Source: Saprospiraceae bacterium (GTDB lineage: Bacteria; Bacteroidota; Bacteroidia; Chitinophagales; Saprospiraceae). From it: a stretch of 43,458 nucleotides of DNA. A program made the translations under genes and the position numbers. The stretch covers positions 1 to 43,458 of the forward strand of contig JAHDHL010000043.1 in NCBI GenBank assembly GCA_020631355.1, in the 5' to 3' direction. Positions 33,131 to 42,345 of this stretch are shown piece by piece (the first letter of the stretch is position 1; every line of letters starts with the position of its first letter). The notes under the pieces were generated by a model. The model was given only the letters and a program-made list of their open reading frames with translations. It had not been told where the DNA came from and searched no databases.

Positions 33131-33892
33131 ATGTTAATATTGATATCACCTGCTAAGACCCTGGATTATTCTGAGGCATCGTATGAATTCCATTCCAAAC
33201 CAAGAATGCTGAAGGATAGCCAAGTCCTTGTTGAAGACCTGAAGCAGAAAAGCAGTAAGGATTTACAGCAATTGATGAGTGTGAGTGAGAAGATTGCCAA
33301 TTTGAATGTAGAGCGCTTCCAATCATTCAAGACACCTTTCAATACCAAGAATGCGAAGCCCTCTGTTTTGGCATTCAAGGGGGATGTTTACACGGGACTC
33401 CAAGCAGAGGAAATGGATAAGGAAGACCTGGAATTCGCCCAGGATCACCTTAGGATACTATCCGGATTGTATGGTGTCCTGAGACCGATGGATCTCATGC
33501 AACCCTATCGTTTGGAAATGGGGACCAGACTCAAGAATGAAAAAGGTAAGAATCTCTATGAATTCTGGGATGACCGTATCACCAAGACACTGAACAAGGA
33601 TTTGAAATCATCAGGCGGTAATGCCATTATCAATCTGGCATCCAAGGAGTATTTCGGTTCGGTCAAAACACAATCCCTTAAGGGTGATTTATATCATGTC
33701 AATTTCAAGGAGGAACGAAATGGTAAGTATAAAATCATCTCTTTCAATGCCAAGAAAGCTAGGGGGGTCATGTCTCGTTACATCATTAAGAACAGGCTGA
33801 CAGAACCCGAATCCCTCAAGGCTTTCGATGAGGATGGATATGCTTTCAATCCTGACTTATCTTCGGAGCGCGAATGGATATTCACAAGATAA
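33131..33892 (+). CDS. yaaA: Peroxide stress protein YaaA (DUF328)
   Basis: This 253-residue YaaA family protein begins MLILISPAKTLDY, the conserved family N terminus. Further hallmarks are KPSVLAFKGDVYTGL (about 77-91), LRILSGLYGVLRPMDLMQPYRLEMGT (about 103-128), INLASKEYF and ISFNAKKARGVMSRY. The frame is open from 32987, but the ideal promoter at 33075-33104 lies inside that extension, so the start at 33131 is chosen. In E. coli YaaA limits free iron and DNA damage under hydrogen peroxide. Confidence 0.95.
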   Translation: MLILISPAKTLDYSEASYEFHSKPRMLKDSQVLVEDLKQKSSKDLQQLMSVSEKIANLNVERFQSFKTPFNTKNAKPSVLAFKGDVYTGLQAEEMDKEDLEFAQDHLRILSGLYGVLRPMDLMQPYRLEMGTRLKNEKGKNLYEFWDDRITKTLNKDLKSSGGNAIINLASKEYFGSVKTQSLKGDLYHVNFKEERNGKYKIISFNAKKARGVMSRYIIKNRLTEPESLKAFDEDGYAFNPDLSSEREWIFTR

Positions 33893-33918
33893 TCAAGAAA
33901 CCTATGATATGTTCAAGG

Positions 33919-33957
33919 GCCCTGTATGATGTTTTCATCTTACAGGGCTCGTTTTTT
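33919..33957 (+). terminator. yaaA terminator
   Basis: GCCCTGTA (33919-33926) pairs with TACAGGGC (33941-33948), with an inner GATG/CATC pairing and TTTT loop, followed by six T (33952-33957). Confidence 0.88.
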
Positions 33958-33975
33958 ATACTAATTTGATTAATT

Positions 33976-34085
33976 TACGTTTTTGGGTTCAAAGCTGTTT
34001 TTTCCAGGAATAAATAGATTCTTTTCCGAGACTTGAGACAGTTTTCCGACCCAGTATTTCCAACCTGAGACAATTCAAAAACGTA
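33976..34085. repeat. Distant 10-bp inverted repeat
   Basis: TACGTTTTTG (33976-33985) and CAAAAACGTA (34076-34085) are perfect inverted copies separated by 90 bases. Between them, GAGACAGTTTTCC and GAGACAATTCAAA are loosely similar. The segment precedes the penicillin acylase gene by about 55 bases. Confidence 0.5.
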
Positions 34086-34139
34086 GATGTGTTGTAGCAT
34101 CATGATGTACTAAAGGTAATTTGTGAAAACCATACAGGT

Positions 34140-36569
34140 ATGAGACTAATAAAACTGATATTAGGGATTGCTTTTTCAATCCTGACCTATTTTTTTATCC
34201 AATTCCTCAGCGAACCTCAAACCATTGGAGAGGGGAGGGAGATACCACCTGTAGGGAACCTCATGAATCCTTTTTCTGGAGTTTGGGCCAATGCCGAACC
34301 CACCACATTCGTTCCCGAACAGAATATGGCATTCGACGCACTGGATGGTGAGGTGAATGTGCATTATGATGAACGTATGGTTCCTCACATATTTGCGGAT
34401 AATACCAAGGATGCCCTTTTTGTACAAGGTTATGTGACGGCCTCTCAACGCTACTTCCAAATGGATATAAGTGTCCGTTCCACAGCGGGTAGATTGTCCG
34501 AGGTTCTGGGAGAGAGTATATTGGATCGAGACCTCAAGCAGCGTCGTAAGGGTATGGTATTCGCAGCTGAGAATGCAGTCAGGGAATGGATGAAGAATGA
34601 GGAATCCAAGGAACTGTTAGGAGCTTATGTGGATGGTGTGAATGCTTATGTGAATAGCCTGAGTCCTGCAGATTATCCCTTGGAATACAAACTAATGGGT
34701 TTCGAACCCGAGGAATGGAGCATACTGAAAACAGCCATTTTCGTAAAGGCCATGGCTTACTCCTTGGCAGGTAGACACTTGGATATCGAAGCAACCAATT
34801 CCCTGAAACGATTCACCAAGGATACATTCGACTACCTCTATCCTGAGTACTTTAAGGAAGAAACACCCATCGTCCCGATTGACAGGAAGAATTGGGCTTT
34901 CAAGGCTGAGAAAGTAGCGGATGATAAGATTGATAATGATATTGATTCCTATTTCGATTATAAGAATTATGACAATCCCCCTGCTGGTCTGGGGTCCAAT
35001 AACTGGGTCGTTTCGGGGAGTAAGACCAAATCTGGTGACCCGATTCTATGTGGAGACCCTCACTTAGGCCTCACATTGCCATCCATATGGTATGAAATGC
35101 AGATCAATACACCCGAACTCAATGCTTACGGTGTTACCCTGCCGGGAATTCCTTTTGTTATCATCGGTTTCAACGAATTTATCGCTTGGACACAGACAAA
35201 TGTAGGACATGATGTCACGGATTTATATCAGATGACATGGAAGGATAAAACCAAGATGGAATATCTCTATGATGGTGAATATAAAAAAGTGGAATTGAGG
35301 GTGGATGAATACCAAGTCAAAGGTCTAGGAACCATTAGGGATACAGTGAGATATACCGTTTGGGGCCCCGTAACCTATGAAAACCCCAACGGAATGGAAG
35401 ATGATTTGGCTTACCAATGGCTAGGACATCATGGTTCGGATAAGAATGAGATTACCACCTTTTATGAATTGAACAAGGCCCGTAATTTCGATGAGTATTA
35501 TAAGGCATTGAATACCTACAATGTCCCTGCACAGAATTATGCATTCGCTTCCCGTGAGGGGGATATAGCGCTCAGGGTAATGGGCAAGTATCCACTCAAG
35601 GAAGAAGGGCAGGGACGATTCGTCAGGGATGGCTCCCTATCCTCATCCGGTTGGAAAGGGTTCATTCCCAAGGAACATGTCCCTTTTGTAAAGAATCCTC
35701 CGCAGGGATTCGTATCCTCCGCCAATCAGCATTCGACAGACCCCTCATATCCTTATTATTATAATAAGGAAAAATTCGAGGCATTCAGAGGGCGTATTGC
35801 CAATAGATTACTATCTGAAAAGGAAGTATTCACGGTACAGGATATGATGGATATGCAGAATAGCAACTATTGCCTCAAGTCCGAAGAAGCATTTCCATTG
35901 ATGATGCAATACCTGGATGAGGCCGAACAATCCGCCAATCCCGGAGTCATGACTTTGCTGAAGAATTGGGACTATACTTATCGTTCGGATAGTAAAGCCG
36001 CCACATTCTTCAATGCATGGTGGTCAAATCTTCATAATGAGGATCTTTGGGATGAAATGGAGACTGAGCCTTATCCCTTGATGAGACCCAGTTGGATTCG
36101 AACCATCCATCTGATGCGGGATGTACCCGAAAGTATCTTTTTTGATGACAGACGAACAGATGAGGCAGAAACCATAAATGATATTGTCACCAAGAGTTTC
36201 AAGAAAGCGATCAAGGAATTTGGTGATGATATTCCCAAATGGTCGGATTTTCAGAATCCTACGATTTATCACATTACCCGATCCATTCCTGCATTCAATA
36301 GGACACCTGAGGTGGGAGGTGTGCATTCTGCCTTGAATGCGCAAACACATGTGCATGGTCCCTCCTGGCGACAAATCGTAGTTTTGGGTGATGAGGTCAA
36401 GGCTTTCGTTTCCTATCCCGGCGGTCAATCCGGGAATCCGGGTTCCAAGTATTATGATGATTTTCTGGATACTTGGGCCAATGGAAAATACTATGAAGCC
36501 ATGTTCATGATATCCGAGGATGATCACGCTGAGGGAATGATTGCTAGACAAATCTATTCCAAGAAATAA
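34140..36569 (+). CDS. Penicillin acylase family (Ntn) amidohydrolase
   Basis: This 809-residue protein has an N-terminal membrane or signal segment (about 4-23). The alpha chain precedes the autoprocessing site GLGSNNWVVSG, where Ser286 becomes the N-terminal nucleophile of the beta chain. Conserved features are VPHIFADNTKDALFVQGYV, DPHLGLTLPSIWYE and GVHSALNAQTHVHGPSWR. Family members cleave amides such as penicillins, acyl-homoserine lactones or N-acyl peptides in the periplasm; which applies here is unknown. An alpha/beta hydrolase follows 11 bases later. Confidence 0.94.
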   Translation: MRLIKLILGIAFSILTYFFIQFLSEPQTIGEGREIPPVGNLMNPFSGVWANAEPTTFVPEQNMAFDALDGEVNVHYDERMVPHIFADNTKDALFVQGYVTASQRYFQMDISVRSTAGRLSEVLGESILDRDLKQRRKGMVFAAENAVREWMKNEESKELLGAYVDGVNAYVNSLSPADYPLEYKLMGFEPEEWSILKTAIFVKAMAYSLAGRHLDIEATNSLKRFTKDTFDYLYPEYFKEETPIVPIDRKNWAFKAEKVADDKIDNDIDSYFDYKNYDNPPAGLGSNNWVVSGSKTKSGDPILCGDPHLGLTLPSIWYEMQINTPELNAYGVTLPGIPFVIIGFNEFIAWTQTNVGHDVTDLYQMTWKDKTKMEYLYDGEYKKVELRVDEYQVKGLGTIRDTVRYTVWGPVTYENPNGMEDDLAYQWLGHHGSDKNEITTFYELNKARNFDEYYKALNTYNVPAQNYAFASREGDIALRVMGKYPLKEEGQGRFVRDGSLSSSGWKGFIPKEHVPFVKNPPQGFVSSANQHSTDPSYPYYYNKEKFEAFRGRIANRLLSEKEVFTVQDMMDMQNSNYCLKSEEAFPLMMQYLDEAEQSANPGVMTLLKNWDYTYRSDSKAATFFNAWWSNLHNEDLWDEMETEPYPLMRPSWIRTIHLMRDVPESIFFDDRRTDEAETINDIVTKSFKKAIKEFGDDIPKWSDFQNPTIYHITRSIPAFNRTPEVGGVHSALNAQTHVHGPSWRQIVVLGDEVKAFVSYPGGQSGNPGSKYYDDFLDTWANGKYYEAMFMISEDDHAEGMIARQIYSKK

Positions 36570-36580
36570 TACCATTCATA

Positions 36581-37480
36581 ATGGACTATGTGCATTCCAA
36601 ACCAGTAAGCTTAAGGGCCAGAATGGCAGAAACTGGTTTGTTCTTCATGAAAATCAACAAAAGACTAAAGGGTTTCCTTGAGAATAATGCCATCAAAAGG
36701 CCTGCTAGGATACCTGGTTCATTGAAGAAGAATTGTAAGCTTGAAATTCAGGAACAGGCAGGCAGGAAAGTATGGATTGTTTCACCTCATAATGCCAAGG
36801 ACTCCGAATGGAATATCCTTTACCTACATGGTGGTGCCTATGTATTCAATATCACATATTTCCATTGGAAATGGATAGAACAATTGTGTTTGGAAACAGG
36901 AGCTCGCATCATCGTACCTGATTACCCATTGGCACCCGAATATGATTGTAAGGCTGTTTTTGGATTCCTAGATGGAATGTATGCGGATATCATGCAGGGA
37001 ATGAAAGGGAAATGGATTTTTATGGGAGATTCCGCAGGAGGTGGGATGTCCTTGGGATTAGCCATGCATTTCAGGGACCAGAATAGGCCCCAACCCCGTC
37101 ATATCATATTGTTATCTCCTTGGATGGATGTCAACATGGACCATCCTGCGATTACTGCTTTGGAAACCAAGGATAAGATGTTGGATCGTGCAAGTATCAA
37201 GGAGGCAGGAAAATGGTATGCGAATGATTGGGATACCAGTCATCATTTGGTCAGTCCTATTTTTGGAACATTCGAAGATTTGGGATCAATATCACTTTTT
37301 ATCGGAGGCCATGATTTGTTATATCCGGATTGTCAGAAATACCATGGGATGATGAAAAAACAGGGTATACCCATCAATTATTTTTATTACCCCGAACTAT
37401 TCCATGTGTGGATGGCAGCGACTTTCATACCAGAATCAAGGGATGTACTCCAACAAATAAAGGATATTTTGAATCAATAG
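36581..37480 (+). CDS. Alpha/beta hydrolase, HSL family esterase
   Basis: This 299-residue protein of the hormone-sensitive lipase family has the oxyanion motif YLHGGAYVF (His83-Gly84-Gly85), DYPLAPE (114-120), nucleophile elbow GDSAGGG (Ser151), a triad Asp in GGHDLLYPD and His in ELFHVWM. It is probably a cytosolic esterase or lipase for short acyl chains. The start lies 11 bases after the penicillin acylase stop, so they form an operon. The pair could process acylated compounds in sequence; this is inference. Confidence 0.93.
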   Translation: MDYVHSKPVSLRARMAETGLFFMKINKRLKGFLENNAIKRPARIPGSLKKNCKLEIQEQAGRKVWIVSPHNAKDSEWNILYLHGGAYVFNITYFHWKWIEQLCLETGARIIVPDYPLAPEYDCKAVFGFLDGMYADIMQGMKGKWIFMGDSAGGGMSLGLAMHFRDQNRPQPRHIILLSPWMDVNMDHPAITALETKDKMLDRASIKEAGKWYANDWDTSHHLVSPIFGTFEDLGSISLFIGGHDLLYPDCQKYHGMMKKQGIPINYFYYPELFHVWMAATFIPESRDVLQQIKDILNQ

Positions 37481-37491
37481 GATATAAAGGA

Positions 37492-38343
37492 TTAGTTTGC
37501 GATTTGATCTAGGATATTAAGATACATTTCTGGTTCAGGCCTTACTCTATAATTATCGGTAAGATCCGCAAAACGAATGATTCCTTTTTGATCCGTAACG
37601 ACAAGGGTAGGGTAGACATTGTCTGTATCATAACCCAGTACTTCCATCCCCAATGGCGTTCCAAAGGCATTGAATATATCCAGTTTCTTGGCTGCTTTCA
37701 AATCCTCATCTATCAGAAAGATAGCAGGTATGTCAAATTTACTGGCCAAGCTCTTGGTGTGCTTGGGTGATTGTGGACTAATGAAAATCAGGTTCGCTCC
37801 CTTTTCCTTGATGCGTTGGTACTCCTTGGAAATTTCCCTGATTTGGGCCATACAGAACGGACACCAGTTTCCACGATAAAAAAGCAGTATGGCCGGTGCA
37901 TCGAAATAGTTGGAAAGTTGGATGGATTGGCCATTGATATCCTTGAGTTCCACATTAGGCATAGGATTGCCTATTTCCAATGCATTGGAATTCCTAGTAG
38001 AAAAATCAGTAGCCCAGAATACATAAATGAGCCAAAAAATGAATCCGAGGATAGAAAAAAGAAGTGCTTGGGGATTCGGAGCAAACATGAAATGTGCCAC
38101 TATTGCAGCGACCAAAGCCACTGCGGAAAAGACGGTATACCCCATCATGGAATGGCTGGTACGAGGTGTTTCAATCAAGAAAATTTTTGCGAAATAAAAA
38201 ATAATGAGCACATGAACCATCATACTGGATAAGACGACGTAGTCGAGCCCGGTATTCATGAGTTGGAAAATATGAATACAAAAAATTATGATTGCATAAG
38301 TAATCACAAGGGATATGAAAATGGATTTGAACCGATCAGCCAT
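37492..38343 (-). CDS. Membrane-anchored peroxiredoxin-like protein
   Basis: This 283-residue protein has four predicted membrane helices (about 8-27, 35-57, 68-88, 93-111) fused to an AhpC/TSA thioredoxin-fold domain (120-283). The domain has the active site FYRGNWCPFCMAQ (Cys161, Cys164), which matches the PRX-like2 style CPFC rather than the classical TxxC peroxiredoxin motif. It probably reduces peroxides or disulfides next to the membrane. It converges on the alpha/beta hydrolase and follows the dienelactone hydrolase by 33 bases. The four-helix fusion is unusual to me. Confidence 0.88.
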   Translation of the reverse strand: MADRFKSIFISLVITYAIIIFCIHIFQLMNTGLDYVVLSSMMVHVLIIFYFAKIFLIETPRTSHSMMGYTVFSAVALVAAIVAHFMFAPNPQALLFSILGFIFWLIYVFWATDFSTRNSNALEIGNPMPNVELKDINGQSIQLSNYFDAPAILLFYRGNWCPFCMAQIREISKEYQRIKEKGANLIFISPQSPKHTKSLASKFDIPAIFLIDEDLKAAKKLDIFNAFGTPLGMEVLGYDTDNVYPTLVVTDQKGIIRFADLTDNYRVRPEPEMYLNILDQIAN

Positions 38344-38376
38344 TCCTGAAATTTTTAATAATGATTGTGATGAATT

Positions 38377-39189
38377 TTACTGGAGCCTTTCTTTCAGGTA
38401 TTGGATAACCACTTCGTTGGCAGCTTGTGCGGATGCCTCATGATACCTCGGGCTACTGGGATTCGCGAAAGCATGATCAGCATCATAAATGTGATTCTTT
38501 ACTTCCTTACCAGCCTGATTCATGTTTTTTTCGAATGATTCGACCACTTCAGGAGTAATCCACTTATCGGCTTCAGCAAAAATGCCTAGGGCATCTGATT
38601 GTAGGGTTTCCAGTTTGGAAATATCATCAGTGGGCATACCATAATAAATCACACAGGCCTTGGTCTTATCCTGGGCCAATATGGCTGAATTCAAGGACCA
38701 GCCTCCACCGAAACACCAACCAATAGTTGCAATCTGGTCGGTATCTCCCAAAAGACCGATGGCGCCTTGGATGATGGCTTCGGCACGCTCTTGTTGGACA
38801 CTTTGCATATATAGGGAAGCGGAATCCCTGGTCGTAGCTACCTTTCCGTCATACATATCCAGTGCGAATGCATTGATGCCTAATTCCTTTGCTAGTCTTT
38901 CAGCTTCTTGTTTGATATGGTCATTCAGCCCCCACCATTCATGAATAACGAAAATATAGGATGAGGATGCTTCAGCTGCCTCTACCTTGTAGAGTGAGCC
39001 TTGCTTTCCATCCGGAGTATCAAAGGTGACCATACTGCCTTTTGGAGCAAACACAAGTGAATCTGGAATCTCATGTGCCTTTTTGAATTCAGGGTCCTTA
39101 CAATGGGCAGCCATACCATCATCCTTGGATGAATTACATCCGAATAACATCAATATAATACAAGGGAGAAGGAAAGTCAGTCTTTTCAT
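38377..39189 (-). CDS. Dienelactone hydrolase family lipoprotein
   Basis: This 270-residue protein has a lipobox MLFGC (Cys18). The dienelactone hydrolase fold shows VIHEWWGLNDHI (Glu84), the nucleophile elbow IGWCFGGGWS (Cys159) and DADHAFANPSSPRYHEAS near the end, with the catalytic His. Cys as nucleophile is typical of the family. As an exported lipoprotein it is unlikely to act in aromatic catabolism; exported members are of unknown substrate. It shares a promoter-driven unit with the membrane peroxiredoxin. Confidence 0.92.
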   Translation of the reverse strand: MKRLTFLLPCIILMLFGCNSSKDDGMAAHCKDPEFKKAHEIPDSLVFAPKGSMVTFDTPDGKQGSLYKVEAAEASSSYIFVIHEWWGLNDHIKQEAERLAKELGINAFALDMYDGKVATTRDSASLYMQSVQQERAEAIIQGAIGLLGDTDQIATIGWCFGGGWSLNSAILAQDKTKACVIYYGMPTDDISKLETLQSDALGIFAEADKWITPEVVESFEKNMNQAGKEVKNHIYDADHAFANPSSPRYHEASAQAANEVVIQYLKERLQ

Positions 39190-39637
39190 TTTTCGCTTTT
39201 TCCAAAAATATCCAAAGAGGGATGATTCTCAAAGTAATTCAGTAGGACTTGTCCTTGTCCCAACAAAAATAATTTGACTATGTGTTTCAGTCAGCTTATC
39301 CATCGTTTGGGCCAAAGTGTTTTTTAATGCCGTTTAATTTGTTCGTGAATGTTCCTTACTTCTTTTTCAAATAGTAAATCTGAGTAGCAGGTTTAAATAA
39401 TTCCTCCAGTATTCATCCTGGTGATTTGGATAGCACTAACTTCCGTAGTGTCAATAATCGAAAGGATTCCTATCGGATCATGAGTCTCACGCTGGATTCG
39501 ATGATGACAACTCACAACAATTCCACTTATTATAGGAATGAAGATAAATATCAATCTTGTCATCTTGATATTTACGGTATGTTGTATATATCGGTTTTAT
39601 ACCTGAATTGGATAGATGCACTTTGCATTATTTCGTT
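39190..39637. other. Gene-free region upstream of the dienelactone hydrolase
   Basis: Apart from the promoter at 39203-39233, I see no gene, terminator or RNA here. A plus-strand frame of 97 codons (39426-39719) runs into the 3' end of the next gene and does not look like protein. Confidence 0.5.
39203..39233 (-). promoter_or_regulatory. Promoter of the dienelactone hydrolase-peroxiredoxin operon
   Basis: Minus-strand TTTG (39230-39233), exactly 19 bases, then TATTTTTG (39203-39210). This is an ideal match to the Bacteroidota consensus, with a leader of only about 8-10 bases. Confidence 0.78.
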
Positions 39638-40768
39638 TCATTCCTTTCCCATGAATTCCAATTCTTCCTTTGCTTTTTTCGCAACTGCTGAATGTTTGTC
39701 ATCCATGAATGCTTGGTAGATTCTTAATCTTCTTTCTTTATTCAAAAGATGTTTTGCCTGTATTAGAATCATATATCTTTCATGAGGAAATGCATCATTT
39801 TTCTTTGAAATTAAAAAATCAATTGCATGCTCATTTTCAGATTTCAATATGGTTTTTAAAGCATTTTGTCTGGTATAACCCGAAGACCAAGATATGCTAA
39901 TGGAGTCACCTAATATTTTATATTTTGAATTGTCTATTCCATTTGCGGCATCAATTAATATCTCAAGAACATTTTCACTGTTTGGATATTTCGAAAGATA
40001 GTTGATTACACGATTTTGACTAAAGTGTTCCTTTTGGATATAGCAGTCAATTAAAAAAGGAACTATCCGCTCATCTTCTAATTCACTGATGATTCTCAAA
40101 TATTCAGAAAGTTTGTCACTGATTGATTGATATGTTTGTTCTCCGGTTTTGAAACCCGAACCTTCAATTATCCGTCCTTTGGTTTCTTTTTTTATGTCTT
40201 CAATCATTTTAAAAATGAAATCACCCAATTGTTTTGGATTATCTATGATAGGAAGTGCAATGCTTGATTTTTTCGGTACTATTTCAGTATAGATGTCATC
40301 TTTTTTTGTGGATAAAAAAGGATTGGATTCGGCTATTGTAAAATTTTTGGAAACACTTAATGTGTAGTTGTCTGCTTGTTCTATATCTCCCCACATGGGT
40401 AGAAAAAGTTTGAATTTTCTACTTTCGTTCGGTTTTATCTCATGAAATCCAACCAGTCCACCCATAAATCCCCATAATTTTCTCTTTTCCAATGTGTCCT
40501 TGTCTGATGAAATGATGTGGACATTGAAACTGATTTTTCTACCACTCCTATAATCACCTCCTTCTTCCACATAAATGGATGCATCGGAATTGTTTTCCAG
40601 GACATAATGAAAGAAAGCAGGTTCGCCAAGTAGTAATGTATCTTTGGGCAATTCAATGTAAGTTGAAATTTGGTCTGGGTATCGATTTGATTGACTAAAT
40701 AGTGCACTGTTGGTCAATATCAATAGTATTGCTGTTATATATAACTTGTATTTTTTCATCTTTCTCAA
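39638..40768 (-). CDS. Secreted protein with HEAT-like C-terminal region, unknown function
   Basis: This 376-residue protein has a signal peptide (about 1-26, ILTNSALFSQS). Methionine 4 (MKKYKLY, 40759) is an equally good start. The N-terminal half (30-150) is a beta-rich domain with FHYVLENNSDASIYVEEGG, resembling Ig-like accessory domains. The C-terminal half (about 190-376) is helical with HEAT-like repeats (DERIVPFLIDCYIQK, SENVLEILIDAANG). No enzyme motif is seen. It is AT-rich compared with the left part of the window and opens the accessory tail. Confidence 0.82.
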   Translation of the reverse strand: MRKMKKYKLYITAILLILTNSALFSQSNRYPDQISTYIELPKDTLLLGEPAFFHYVLENNSDASIYVEEGGDYRSGRKISFNVHIISSDKDTLEKRKLWGFMGGLVGFHEIKPNESRKFKLFLPMWGDIEQADNYTLSVSKNFTIAESNPFLSTKKDDIYTEIVPKKSSIALPIIDNPKQLGDFIFKMIEDIKKETKGRIIEGSGFKTGEQTYQSISDKLSEYLRIISELEDERIVPFLIDCYIQKEHFSQNRVINYLSKYPNSENVLEILIDAANGIDNSKYKILGDSISISWSSGYTRQNALKTILKSENEHAIDFLISKKNDAFPHERYMILIQAKHLLNKERRLRIYQAFMDDKHSAVAKKAKEELEFMGKE

Positions 40769-40867
40769 TGAGGTAACGTTTTGGTTGTGTACTGTATTTT
40801 CTTATACTTGGAATATAATATGTAGGAATCCTTATTCCATTCAGTTTTTCAAGTTGTAATTTTGAAA

Positions 40868-41425
40868 TTACTTCATGTCTGATTCGAAATCTATTCTATT
40901 TATAAAATGATTTATTCCTTTATCATAATCTTGTTCTGTTAGTACGATATGAACATTAACTTCATGTGATTCATGAGAGATAGTTACGGTATGTGCCTTA
41001 TTGAAATCCAAGGAGTATTTGGGTTTTTCATTTATTAATTTATGAATAGCAAGACGTATAAGTTCCTTGGAGCTTTCGGCCTCTCTTACATAATGTCTAA
41101 ATAGAAAAGATTCCTCAATTATTTTTATGAAATCTTTGGTAGCTATTGAGAAATGCATTCCTAGAACATCATGGGAAACTCTTGTGTTATGGAAATCTGC
41201 GACAATAGATAAAGGATTAATTTGCGCATCATATTCTGGGCTATTAGGATGGGATAGTCTTAAAAGTTGGTACAGGCATTCGTGGTAGCATGCTCGATTC
41301 CAATTTGTTAATCCTCCTAGTGCTTGGTATTGGGTATTTAAAAAATCGAGTCCTGCGGTTAGTGCGACCCGATTGCTGGCTAAATGATATTTACCATTAG
41401 CAAATATGAATTTATTGTTCTTCAT
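40868..41425 (-). CDS. Hypothetical protein
   Basis: This 185-residue soluble protein has no signal peptide or recognised family. A Cys/His-containing patch NRACYHECLYQLLRL (about 43-57) and a KFIFANGKYHLA N terminus are visible. Its length, clean frame and ordinary composition suggest a real gene. AT-rich. It lies 79 bases after the next gene's stop, so it could share a message with it. No function is proposed. Confidence 0.65.
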   Translation of the reverse strand: MKNNKFIFANGKYHLASNRVALTAGLDFLNTQYQALGGLTNWNRACYHECLYQLLRLSHPNSPEYDAQINPLSIVADFHNTRVSHDVLGMHFSIATKDFIKIIEESFLFRHYVREAESSKELIRLAIHKLINEKPKYSLDFNKAHTVTISHESHEVNVHIVLTEQDYDKGINHFINRIDFESDMK

Positions 41426-41504
41426 GTATCCGATAAGTAAAATGTAATATTTTGAATTAAATGGAACGTATAGGATTTATGATAACCGGGGTAATGGAAA
41501 ATGA

Positions 41505-42041
41505 TTAAAAAGGTAGGATATCCCAGACTTTAAAAATAATTATAAAGAATAAGCCTGTAAAGGCATAATCCAAAATTGTTTTTTTTCTGTTGATTTCAAA
41601 TCCACGAAGAAGTAACTCAAATTCAAAACCCATTACTTTTAAATTAACTATTCTACAAACTTGATACAATAGTAGCGTTGCCAATGTGAATTTTAGAGGC
41701 CCTAATTCGAGCTCTGTCATTTCCTTACCAAAGTGTATCCAACCTTGGTAGTATAACCATAAATGAAGTATGGATACCAGTATGCATATAGCATAAATTT
41801 TAATTTTCCTCATCGATCTATGATAGAACATTAGGAATAAAAAAGTCATCATAGAATAAGTGGAAGTAAAGAAGTCAATTTCTTTTTGGATTATAATAGT
41901 TAGAGTAATATATATTGTTATCGCCGAGTATAATACTATGGGTATAATATCCCATGCATGAGGATTATCTTTTACAATTACCTTAGACCAAAAATTGCCG
42001 CTTTCTTCAACTTTAGCATCTAATATATTTTCATCCCTCAC
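41505..42041 (-). CDS. Hypothetical multi-pass membrane protein
   Basis: This 178-residue protein has about five hydrophobic segments (near 27-50, 55-70, 78-98, 110-130 and 155-175) and no recognised motif. The start at 42041 is a GTG, and no ATG is available in this frame nearby. A small repeat ACAATA/TATTGT (42040-42060) overlaps the start region. AT-rich, like its neighbours. Confidence 0.62.
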   Translation of the reverse strand: MRDENILDAKVEESGNFWSKVIVKDNPHAWDIIPIVLYSAITIYITLTIIIQKEIDFFTSTYSMMTFLFLMFYHRSMRKIKIYAICILVSILHLWLYYQGWIHFGKEMTELELGPLKFTLATLLLYQVCRIVNLKVMGFEFELLLRGFEINRKKTILDYAFTGLFFIIIFKVWDILPF

Positions 42042-42126
42042 AATAGTTGTCTTTTATTGTTAATAATACTGATGTTCCAATTCAGTTTTTAAATAAACGA
42101 AAAACAAAATTTATTCAGCTAAAATA

Positions 42127-42254
42127 GTGTAGGCCACAATGCCTAATACACATGCCGTACCAAGCGAGTGCGAGGTAAATATACAAAAATCTGTATTGAG
42201 CCATATTGTTGGACCGAACTAATTTGGTTGCACCGGTGAGGGATACAATATGGC
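42127..42254. repeat. Inverted-repeat block, attC-like, left copy
   Basis: Three structures lie in a row. TAGGC/GCCTA (42130-42145) sits within a looser GTG/CAC stem (42127-42151). A mini-hairpin TACC-AA-GC-GAGT-GC-GA-GGTA occupies 42158-42177. A perfect 10-bp inverted repeat GCCATATTGT (42200-42209) / ACAATATGGC (42245-42254) encloses the palindrome CACCGGTG (42231-42238). It is non-coding and GC-richer than the flanking genes. The mini-hairpin has the same layout as the one at 43376-43396. Confidence 0.55.
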
Positions 42255-42345
42255 GCGTCCGACCGTAATTCTGTTGCTCTGTACCTGCACTGCCCTGACT
42301 AGGAAATGGGGTATGTACTTTGTGAGTTCTTTGATTTTTAAATGT

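Noticed and set aside
36024-36575. 183-codon minus-strand frame
   Set aside because: Opposite the conserved C-terminal part of the penicillin acylase; no independent support.
39426-39719. 97-codon plus-strand frame before the accessory module
   Set aside because: Overlaps the 3' end of the HEAT-like gene and has no protein-like features.
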